This document shows, piece by piece, positions 55,726 to 64,000 of a stretch of DNA of 64,000 bases. Source of the stretch: Polytrichum commune. Taxonomy: Eukaryota; Streptophyta; Polytrichopsida; Polytrichales; Polytrichaceae. The translations under genes and the position numbers were made by a program. The number at the start of each line of letters is the position of its first letter. The first letter of the stretch is position 1. The notes under the pieces are model-generated. The model did no database searches, was not told the origin of the DNA, and saw nothing but the letters and a program-made list of their open reading frames with translations. Location of the stretch: positions 19,238,527 to 19,302,526 of the forward strand of contig OX485808.1 in assembly GCA_950295325.1 (NCBI GenBank). The letters run 5' to 3'.

Positions 55726-55896
55726 ATGGAGAAGATGAATGATCCTAACAAGGGGAAGGCAAGGGAAGTGAAGATTAAGGGTACCAGAGGCATATCCTTA
55801 AGGGCATGTGTGGCCAAAGTTGCAGGGTGGACCCTCGAGAAGGCTAATGCCCCACTTGTTCAAGAAACAAGCATTAATAAAGTATCACAATCTTGA
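55726..55896 (+). CDS. 56-aa ORF at the 3' end of LTR2, function unknown
   Basis: Same frame and length as the ORF at 5,281-5,451, with two apparent substitutions (GTR for GAR, KVAG for KAAG). No known family. It may be a leader peptide or chance. Confidence 0.3.
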   Translation: MEKMNDPNKGKAREVKIKGTRGISLRACVAKVAGWTLEKANAPLVQETSINKVSQS

Positions 55897-56911
55897 GCCA
55901 TGGGATGTTCATTAATATGAAGGGTACCTACCATGCTATTGTGAATTTGGTGCTACACATGTGACTCACAAAACCATCACCCGGACTAGGACGCTTAAGG
56001 GTGGTGGGTTTGGCCTCACAATCGTTCAAGCCAACTAGCATGCGAAGTCATACATCTAAGTTTTTTCAACAAAAAATTGCCTCTTTTCATTCACTAGCAT
56101 AGACCCTACCTAGACCTGCTACCCCTAGTAATTATTTCCACGTTATTTTACATGTATAAATTAAATAAAAGAGGTCATTATATGTGATGTTATTTTACAT
56201 GTAAACATGTTTCACTTTTTAATAACCCGTTGTATTACATGTATGTTTTTTGCAAAATTTATCTACAATGAATATATTAAACCCTGTTTTTTATCGCACG
56301 TTGTTTCTACGATTTTTGCCAGTGACCCCCCCCCCCTCCAAAAAAAGTTAATTTGAGCCTGAACACTACATGTACTTCTTCCAAGGAGAATTTAACTCTA
56401 GCGTCCTCCCAACTCAAGAAATCATATTTCCCCGAGTCCCAAATAACCCTAAAATTCCTTAATCCACTATTGTACAAGGTGTAGGCCCTACTCAATATGA
56501 TGCCAAATTGTAGGCACTAGTATTCCGTCCTCCATCAAAGGTCGAGTTGCATAATATCTTCTGGAATTGTCGGGGGGAGGTAGACATCCGTTTTCACCAT
56601 CACCTTCCATGATTGGGGAATATGATGCCAAACTTTGGACCCTCTCTTTGTAGAGAAATGTGGGGAGAACAACCATCGGGAGGAGGGGGCCCATGGACCA
56701 TGGGTGGAAGGTTGCAACTGCTTGATATGATAACACAAAATGATTTGAAGGTTTGATTTGCATGGAAGTAGGGCTTGAGTAACCGATTTGCTCATGAGGG
56801 TTTTCATTGCATCCTCTGGCAAAAAGAGTAAGGCCCCCTAATTTCTTGGGCATCGTGCAATCAACCCAACTTACAGGAGCTCTTGCCGTACTCTCTAAAC
56901 CATACCAAAGA

Positions 56912-58667
56912 TACACCCTAACCTTGATAATATCACACTTGTTAATAGAACACCTTGATATTGTCACCTAAAAGTTTGAAACCGATTTCCATAGTGTAAA
57001 ACTCCCTCGTTATTATCACTATCACCCTTGATAATGTCACATTTTTTTTTCAAAATTTGTAGTGTAAGTGTGATAATAACAAGTAACGTGGATGAAAAAA
57101 TGCCGGATGGACAAAAAATTCTATGGATGACGTCGGCATTTTCACCTGCTTCCGCTTGAATCTTGGGTTCTTGAATCTTGAATCTCATGTGCCGAAGAAG
57201 CAACGGTTTCTCTCGCAGATCAACTTCTTGCAGCTTTGCCTGCATCGTATGCTCTCTCCTCTCGCCGCTCCACACACCGCTCTGCCCCTCATCTTCTTGC
57301 CGCTCTCCTCAACAAACTGCTGCATCCACAAGGTTTCTTCCTAAATGGTACTTTTGAAGCTTTGAGGCTTGTTGAATCAGTTCGGTGTTGAAGACCTTGT
57401 AATTGATTTCTTTGTTTCAAACTTAGACTGCTGGGATTCATTCTGTGGCATTTTCAAAGAATTGCATTGTGAGGTGGAAGTTGATCAATCGGTGGTTCCT
57501 GAATGGTGATGTTTTTACACATTGGGTGAAGAGTGAGAACCGAAGAATGGCATTGAAAGACATAAAGATTTGCATTATTATGGATAATGCAGGAAGCCAT
57601 GATATTCATGGTGAGGTCAAGAAAGTTATAGATGGGTTTAATGCTTTTGTACTCTCCCATATCACTATCTTGTTCCTTCCACCAAATGTGACTTCAGTTG
57701 TTCAACCTTTGGATCAAGGAGTGATTGCAGCATTCAAAATGTGCTATAAGCGCAAGCTTGTTGCTTGGACTTTGCAACAAATTGATAACAACTCAAATGA
57801 AGATTTGGGGAAATTGAATGTTGATGTATTTCAAGCTATGCTATGGTGTGTGGCGGCATGGCATGAATTAGATGATCAAACCATTAGAAATTGTTGGAGA
57901 AAGTCCGCCATATTGCCTGCAGAGTGGAATGCAGATATAAACAATCTTGATGAACGTATGAAGTCCAAAATGGAGGAAGCAACTTTGGAATTGGGTAGAC
58001 TCATCGCCGCATTAAATTTGGGTTTGGATGTTGAAGGCAAGCCTGTAGAAAAGCTTTGTCCTTTGGAGTACATAAACATGGAAGGTGAAGATGATTTTGA
58101 GGTGGAATTTTCTACTGAGGAGCTTGTGCAATTAGTGCAAGATGGCGAACATGTTCTTGATTCCATGGAAGTGGACCCATTGATTGTTGATAGCAATGAT
58201 GATGAGTCTAAAGTAGTGAAGCTAAGCGACGCACAAAAATATGCTAAAGATGTTTTGAATTTTATGGCTAGCCAAGGTTCTCAGATTTTCAGCACTCATG
58301 AGTTGTTAGAAATGGAAAAAAATCCATGACAAACTCATTAGAATTGGTGTTGCACATTTAACATCAACAAAACAATGTGACATTAGAAGCTTCTTTGTCT
58401 CTAGTGAGAGGTCTTTACCTGATCTCAATGACACATTATGATGTGCTCTTGTTGTTATTCACAATTTTGAATTAGATTTTACATTCAAAAACATTGAAAT
58501 CTCGTATTTGTTTTTTTTTTAAATTGTAATTATATTTTTATTTTCTACATATTTTTTGATAATATCACATTATGCACAAAATGTGATATTATCAAGTATG
58601 TCACACCTTGTTTATATCACACTTTTTGGTGAAATGGAGGGTGTGACATTATCAAGGTTAGGGTGTA
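56912..58667 (+). mobile_element. Pogo/Tigger-like DNA transposon, deleted internally
   Basis: An inverted repeat beginning CACCCTAACCTTGATAATAT bounds 56,914-58,665, and TA lies on each side (56,912-56,913; 58,666-58,667), the Tc1/mariner/pogo target. Extra inverted TGATATTGTCAC-type motifs lie inside both ends. It carries the C-terminal half of a DDE_1 transposase on the plus strand and is inserted in the LINE. The N-terminal DNA-binding part is lacking. Confidence 0.9.
57445..58329 (+). pseudogene. DDE_1 (pogo/Tigger-type) transposase, C-terminal part
   Basis: The frame, open to TGA 58,327-58,329, has CIIMDNAGSHDIHGEVKKVI with the second catalytic Asp and LFLPPNVTSVVQPLDQGVIA, the signature of the DDE_1/CENP-B-like superfamily. 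AFKMCYKRKLV and a Trp-rich helical tail (CWRKSAILPAEWN) follow. The C-terminus is acidic. The HTH/CENP-B DNA-binding domain and the first catalytic Asp are absent upstream (56,950-57,440 holds no matching frame). The real protein therefore began in sequence now deleted, and the leading codons up to about 57,460 may be non-coding. Confidence 0.85.
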
Positions 58668-59274
58668 ATTGTGGAGTAAAGTTTTAGTTCTCCCAAGAAC
58701 TTTCTTTGACCCAACCCATACCGCGATAAAGTACTAGAGGGTTGACATCAACACTTGGTTTACAATGAGGGTGCATCTTGCAAGGGACAAGTTGGTAGAG
58801 CTCCAGTACTTGAGTTTGCCCTTAACCATATTTATCAAAAATTGGTCAACAACTAGATTTCCAATTTAAGTCCCAAAGGCCTGCCTAGAAGTTTTGATAA
58901 GTCTCCATTAGCGGCCCACTTCCACTAGTATTTCCCAACCCATTTCCCAACATTCGTCCTTGACCACACCAATACGCCACGTTTTTTTGCCAATTGATTT
59001 CAAGTCCAGAGGCCGTACCAAACTTGTGTAAAATTCCTATAGGGGAATCTACGCTAGCTTCTTCCGCCTTAACCGTGAAGGATGTGTCATCGGCATATTG
59101 ATTGATGATCTATTGGGAAACACCTTGTGGAAGGTTAATGCCTTTGAAGTTGCCAGTACCCATTGCGTCTTTAACTGCTGCATTTCGTGCCTCTGCTGTT
59201 AAAATGAAAAGATAGGGGGCAAGAGGGCACCCTTGGAGGAGAAAAAATTCAAATTGTCCTCATATCTCCTTTGT

Positions 59275-59402
59275 GTTATTCCATAATGTCACATGCTGCA
59301 CTAATTCTATAGTATTACACATCCATGTTAACACTACAAAACTTTGTAATATCACGTGCACTTTGGTTGCCACAAGTGTGATACTATGGAGTTTAGAGTG
59401 TA
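59275..59402 (+). repeat. Truncated copy of the TA MITE
   Basis: Closely matches the right part of the MITE at 59,453-59,907 (GTTAACACTACAAAACT..TTGGTTGCCACAAGTGTGATA) and ends with the same GAGTTTAGAGTG followed by TA. The left end is missing. Confidence 0.75.
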
Positions 59403-59450
59403 AGTAGTTACATCCTCCCAAAAAGGCAAGTAAGTCAAACCCCCTAATTG

Positions 59451-59909
59451 TACACCCTAAACTCCGTAATATCAACATCCATAATGTCACACACTCTCTT
59501 ATATCCCGAAACTCTAAGGAACGGATGTTTGTAGTTCAAATCTCACTCCTTATTGTCATATTTATCTCCCTTATATCACGAATTTTGTCATTAATGCAAA
59601 CCACCAAAGAAGTCAACCTACACCCTCCCATTGCGCCGTGTGTCAATATGTGGAGTGTCACCTAGTATTCTTCTTCTTCTTCTTATGCCACTTGTTGAAT
59701 GTTGGTTCATGCATATGCCACATCACCTGGGAAGGCCAAGTGGAGTGGACCACACCATAACATTAAAACGGTGCACCTTGTCTTGTTCCATAGTGTCATA
59801 TGCTACACTAATTCTATAGTATTACGCACCCATGTTAACACTACAAAACTATGTGATATCACATGCACTTTGGTTGCCACAAGTGTGATACTATGGAGTT
59901 TAGAGTGTA
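59451..59909 (+). mobile_element. 455-bp MITE with TA target duplication
   Basis: 59,453-59,907 has ends CACCCTAAACTCCGTAATAT and the complement of CACTCTAAACTCCATAGTAT, an imperfect TIR of about 21 bp, with TA on both sides. The first bases resemble the pogo-like element's TIR nearby, so the same transposase may have moved it. Confidence 0.8.
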
Positions 59910-59936
59910 TAAGAAAGCCTCCTTAATTTGAGCATC

Positions 59937-60448
59937 AAACAATTCACGGGTAGATCACTTAGTGTATTTTAAAAACGACGTGCGGCATAATATAGAGAGG
60001 ATTAAAATAATTTGAAACAAAAATTATAAAGGAATTCCAAATAATGAAGGGGCCATTAAATGTAGACAATCCCATTATAAGCAAGTTAGATGGACATAAA
60101 ACGTGGCCCATTAATTTTTGTAAAATTAATATAGGGGCTAAAGATAAGGATCCTAGAAGGTATGTTTAGTATGGTATGTAAATGGGTTTAGGACTCACGG
60201 GGATGGATGATAATTGGGATTTCCATCTGTCCAAAATTACTTAAAAGGAATATAGAGTACAAAAAATTGTAGTGACTTGGACAATATAAGTAATGGAAGG
60301 GTGCAAACAAATGGGCCATTTTTGAAATTTAAGTAATTAAAGGGAGGCTTTAATTCAGCCCTTGAAGGTAAATAGCCCCAAAACAAAAAACCCCCAGCCG
60401 CACGTGGTGCACAAAAATACCTTAGAGTGATCTACCCGTGAAACAATT
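59937..60448 (+). mobile_element. 496-bp hAT-like MITE with 8-bp TSD
   Basis: 59,945-60,440 begins CACGGGTAGATCACT and ends with its complement (AGTGATCTACCCGTG). AAACAATT is repeated directly at 59,937-59,944 and 60,441-60,448. An 8-bp target duplication is typical of the hAT superfamily. No ORF. Confidence 0.85.
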
Positions 60449-60963
60449 CTACTCTACTCTACGAATGCACATAAAATGGTGAACTCAATGGCACCCAAAA
60501 ATGATTGCAAGTGGTGTGAAACAACACCTAACCAACCAATCACTGCATACCACTTATTATTGCATTCTTTTTGGACCATCACTTTTACAATTAGTTATTT
60601 TGGATCCACAAAATAATCATTCTACCCCTAGTCTAGTGCACTAGTAATGGTCATTCATTGTCTTCGGTTGTTCTACCTTAAATAAAACTCAAAATAGGGC
60701 TTGATAGAGGGGCTAATTGTGTCAACTTGACATTCATGGACCTTGATTCTTGGATCGACTTTGAATAAATAAATAAATAAAAGTCGAAATAGGGCATAAC
60801 ATTACTTAATTAATGAGTTGTGTTCAACTGCCTTGACTTTAGGATTGTGTTTGAAGTGATGGGATTATGGTACTCGGAGTATTTATTCTCAAATCTATTG
60901 TTGGGCCCATGAACACAACTCATCAGTATGAAGTTAGGGGTTTGAAAGAGGGGTTAATCATGC
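60449..60963. other. Dispersed-repeat remainder and spacer
   Basis: 60,462-60,660 pairs with 52,530-52,722 (inverted). 60,700-60,960 has no gene; the phrase TGACATTCATGGACCTTG at 60,729 repeats 52,419 in direct orientation. Confidence 0.45.
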
Positions 60964-60968
60964 CAACT

Positions 60969-62236
60969 TGTGAGCCCAAAAACAACGCTCACATATGTTG
61001 TTAACCCTTAAAGGTTTTAGGACTTGATGTTTTTTTTTATGATCGCTATTCAAAAAACAAAAAAGAGTGCAAACCTCAAGCTTGGATGGTACTTGAGTTT
61101 ACGATGAAATATCGTGCTCGTGTGTTGTGAGGTGTTAGTGATAATAGGAAGTAAGGTAAAATGATCTAAGGTTAGGAACTTAGTGTTAGAGGGTTGAATT
61201 GGTTATGGAAGGGGTAGGCTTTAGGCAAGGGAGTGAGACCGGCAGCGAGTTTTATTAACCACATTAGGATTGGGTAGTGATTGGTTTTGGATGGGCACAC
61301 TGGTGACCCTAGAGAATTCCGTGGTCGGGGATTACTCAAAGGTTGTTGGTGTGTCTCTCTGCTCTCTCTATGGTGCGGCAAGGACGAGCTTGTGCGGCTG
61401 GGTTGAGGAAAATGCCGAAGGGCATACAGACACAGGGGAAGACGGGCGGAATGCCTGAGATGCAGCTGCGTTAACGCCCTCTGGCTGGGACGCCAAGGTT
61501 AGGGAAGAAGGGTGGAAAGGCCAGTAAAAGTTCCGCTCCCAGGGTGAGCTCGGAGGAAAGGAGCCGCTGGAAGCTTCAGTCACCTGAACTCACAATGTCG
61601 GGAGAGCTGCAGGGAGAGTGGAATGCCGTGATAGCATCACCAGCTGGCCATCAATCACCTTGAGAAGGTGAGGATCTGGGTGACAGTCACATTTTGAGGT
61701 AATTTTGGCGCTCTGGCCAAGCATCGAAGGCTTGGGTTGCAGAATTTGGCGACAGGGCCACATTGACCTGGAAGTGTAGACATTTTGCTCGTTCAAGAAT
61801 CTAGAATCATTATCAATAGCGCCACTGGAGTATGGGTTGCGAGGGCAAGAAATTGTTGCGGAGATCGAGAAGGGTAGGTGCAGCTGCTGGATTGCTCTAG
61901 AGTTCAACCTCAGTTGAAATTCGAAGCCGCAGAGGCAACAGGAGGGGTAAGTCGTGGGAGTGTGCACATTCTGGGCTGTCGAGGTGAATTGAAGGGCAGA
62001 AGGGTGGAATCAACTAGGCAGGCAGGAGAATTTGGGCCATGTTTGCCCATTGAACGTCCGGGAATTCAGCTCTGGCCGCAGCACAGACAGTGCTTGATAA
62101 GCAGGGTAACTCCGAAGAGCAGGGAGGAGAATCGAGATGACCAGCAGCCTAGCCATACGGGAATGGGGCAGACAGGGAAAGGTGGTTGGGCTAATCAACC
62201 TCGGGCTGCAGGCTGCCTATGGAATCAGCAAGGGCC
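60969..62236 (+). mobile_element. LTR of the TGTGAGCC family (LTR-D)
   Basis: It starts TGTGAGCCCAAAAACAACG and shares the body of LTR-C (GGCTTTAGGCAAG..CCGGCAGC..GACCCTAGAG, GC-rich 61,300-62,220). The right end is not a clean CA end, because it abuts a minus-strand LTR fragment at 62,237. No internal retroelement genes adjoin it. Confidence 0.65.
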
Positions 62237-62509
62237 TGTGAGGCCAAACCACCCACCCTTAAGCGTCCTAGTCCGGGTGAGAGAATGGATATCACATTCA
62301 TGTTTCCACAACTCCATTTGACCAAACTCATGAGAACCCATTACGTTTCCCATCAATCAATGCACACCAATTTATTCCACGATGATAATACAAGTGTTAA
62401 CAAATGCTCTTCTCCATCATAACAATCAAAGTCTTCTCCTAGTTTTGCTAATAAGCTAACTGTCTAAACTAATATTAGGCAACACTCTAATTAATTAACT
62501 ATCCCCTAG
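62237..62509 (-). mobile_element. Minus-strand LTR fragment
   Basis: TGTGAGGCCAAACC..CACCCTTAAGCGTCCTAGTCCGGGTGA is the exact reverse complement of the 3' end of LTR1. Only about 270 bases remain before the next LTR start. Confidence 0.65.
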
Positions 62510-63190
62510 TGTGAGCCCAAAATGGTGCCCACATGTGGTGATTAATTCTTCGAAACCAATTTTAGTTTGACTTTGAGGTGTTATGATTATTCACAAAACA
62601 TAAAAAGAGTGAAGTGTGGTGTGGATTTAAGTTTAGGCATTAGAATGTGTTGTGTGGTTATTTCAAGGTTTGATTTCAATAGGAGTATGCCTTGATAATG
62701 TGAGTAGGGGGTAAGGTGAAGCAAGGTGAGCTCCGCGGGTTAAATGCCCACTTTTGGATCCACCTTGATAGTTTAGGAAGAAGGAAGCTTGGTGGATGGG
62801 GATTAGTCCCTACTTTGGAGGAGAAGGTTAAAGGATTGTGATTGGGGGTGCTAATCCTCTCACCCTATCCTCACCTCTCTCTCCCTCTCTCCTTCTTTGC
62901 TACTCAAGGTGTTTTTTTTTTTTTTTTTTCTCTCTCCATCAAGCGCTCTCAAGGGAGCAAGCTTTTAAGAGCTTGAGCCACGTGTGTGGGTTATTAGTTT
63001 TAGTGAAGTTAATTAGTTAAGCTCTCTCTCTCAAGGCCTCCCAAGTGAGTGAGCTCTTAGAGCTTAAGATCGCATGTAGTGATTAGGTGGTAGTTAGTGA
63101 AAGTAGTGTGTTAGATTAGTTCATGACTTAGAAGCAAAGAAAAGAAAAGAAAAGAAGAATTTAGAAAACATTGATTAGGGGATGAGGGGG
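62510..63190 (+). mobile_element. Truncated LTR1-type LTR
   Basis: It starts TGTGAGCCCAAAATGGTGCC and follows LTR1 through AAGGTGAGCTCCGCGGGTTA and the CT-rich tract (here with a T-run at 62,912-62,929). It then diverges near 63,100, before the 53-bp minisatellite. Confidence 0.75.
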
Positions 63191-63203
63191 GTTGTAGTAA
63201 AGG

Positions 63204-63857
63204 CAGCTGTCGTGTAAACTAAGATCGTTAAACACAACAGATCGAGTGCCGTCATCAACATCAATTAGCAAAATAAACATAGCAAACTAATATGCTAAAC
63301 AACTACCTCTTCAAGATGAGGGTTTCTCTCTCCAAGCTCAAGAAACTAAGAAGTCTTCTTAGAAAACTTAAGAAACTCTGAAATTCACACACAAGAGTCA
63401 AGCTATCTCTCTCTCCACAAAGGGAGAATCCAAGAGTGCAAGTGATGGAGAAAGAATGCAAAGGCTTTACTCATGATCTACTACACCATAGCCATAAGAT
63501 AGCAACAACAAGCTCTCTCTCTCTCAAAACACACTCACAAGACTTTACTTGACAACAATGGCAAGTCAAGATGCCTTCCTCTCCATATAACCCCAATCCT
63601 ATGTGAATTTCATCCATGGAGTGGATGAACAACTAACTAGGACTCCCAATGGAGTCCATCACTCATCCAAACACACATGAACTCCTAATGGAGTCCATTT
63701 ACTCCTAATTTGACGTGACTTAGCCCTCGATGTCAACTCACGTGACAGTTGTCGTGTAAACTAAGATCGTTAAACACAACAGATCGAGTGTCGTCATCAA
63801 CATCAATTAGCAAAATAAACATAGCAAACTAATATGCTAAACAACTACCTCTTCAAG
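63204..63857 (+). repeat. 112-bp direct repeats, 542 bp apart
   Basis: 63,204-63,315 and 63,746-63,857 are almost identical (CAGCTGTCGTGTAAACTAAG..CTACCTCTTCAAG). They could be the LTRs of a very small TRIM-type element, but no primer-binding site, polypurine tract or target duplication was found. The 430 bases between them hold no ORF. Confidence 0.7.
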
Positions 63858-64000
63858 TGCCCCCCTAGCAGATAAGGAGCCCCTCCAATCGGCTAGGAAC
63901 AAACACACTCATCGGTAGAGATGTTGAACATGATGAAGTTGTTGCTACATCTGTACATATCCAATTGGGTAGTGGTAATCTAAGGAATTAAATTCATGGT

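Larger units (their letters stand above)
54571..56025 (+). mobile_element. Solo LTR (LTR2), 1,445 bp with 5-bp TSD
   Basis: 54,576-56,020 runs TGTGAGCCC..GGCCTCACA with the direct repeat ATCGT on both sides (54,571-54,575; 56,021-56,025). It is nearly identical to LTR1 (3,970-5,575) except for fewer 53-bp units. It is inserted inside the LINE remnant, so it is younger than the LINE. Confidence 0.93.
53100..59245 (-). pseudogene. LINE (non-LTR retrotransposon) ORF2 remnant, split by two insertions
   Basis: Read on the minus strand from 59,245 down: reverse transcriptase motifs FFLLQGCPLAPYLFIL and then the catalytic INQYADDTSF (YADD at 59,097-59,086), with a stop between them (TAG 59,112-59,110). 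Next comes SGLEINWQKN. After the pogo insertion, FLWSG-like YLWYGLESTARAPVSWVDCT and MPKKLGGLTL appear (56,960-56,800). After the solo LTR comes a zinc-binding zf-RVT domain, CPHCGPQSVESVEHMFYSC, with LAQHGWRYAANIIW (53,600-53,480). These are the order and domains of plant L1-type LINE ORF2 C-terminal parts. Stops and frameshifts throughout show it is dead. The endonuclease end is missing. Confidence 0.85.

Noticed and set aside
60964-62313. CAACT target duplication for LTR-D (60,964 and 62,309)
   Set aside because: The right end would include a minus-strand LTR fragment and lacks the family's normal 3' end, so the 5-bp match is probably chance.

Overview
The window looks like nuclear DNA of a land plant. 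It has introns with GT..AG borders, a SufB gene fragment interrupted by introns, plant-type leucine-rich repeats, a SWIM zinc-finger MULE transposase remnant, and many solo LTRs, MITEs and LINE remains. The largest gene joins a protein kinase-like domain, an alpha/beta-hydrolase and LRRs. That pairing recalls the hydrolase-NBS-LRR class of liverworts and the kinase-NBS-LRR class of mosses, so a non-seed plant is my best guess. This is an inference, not a proof. Nothing bacterial or organellar was seen.

Layout. 0-7 kb: repeats, including a 1,158-bp DNA transposon (copy 1), a 390-bp MITE and a 1.6-kb solo LTR. 7.1-13.0 kb: a MULE-like element with 374-bp terminal inverted repeats. It carries SufB gene pieces in both arms and a decayed SWIM transposase. 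14.2-15.3 kb: copy 2 of the 1,158-bp transposon, inverted relative to copy 1. 16.1-27.4 kb: an unusual region that opens with a 78-bp array of near-perfect palindromes. It continues with a long ORF carrying a DGQH motif, then acidic/coiled-coil ORFs, then an FCP1/NIF-like HAD phosphatase domain. Copies of the same palindrome recur through this coding region, which is interrupted by LTR and SINE insertions and damaged by in-frame stops. 27.4-32 kb: sparse DNA with an LEA-like pseudogene fragment.

32-49.2 kb (minus strand): one large receptor-like gene. Its first exon (47.2-49.2 kb) encodes a pseudokinase, the next exons (43.6-46.7 kb) an alpha/beta-hydrolase whose nucleophile serine is replaced by glycine, and the last exon (40.8-43.5 kb) about 37 LRRs. 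No NB-ARC domain is visible. Downstream of its stop codon the LRR sequence continues as three apparently identical tandem copies of a 2,588-bp unit (33.58-41.35 kb). All three copies carry the same two stops and the same 1-nt deletion, so a disabled LRR block was amplified.

49-64 kb: transposon graveyard. A minus-strand LINE (reverse transcriptase with YADD, and a zf-RVT zinc finger) is split by a solo LTR and by a pogo/Tigger-like element. Next to it lie a TA-flanked MITE, a 496-bp hAT-like MITE with an 8-bp target duplication, and several LTRs of the same TGTGAGCC family.

The clearest candidate for a functional gene is the receptor gene at 40,815-49,156. Most other coding sequence is mobile or decayed.
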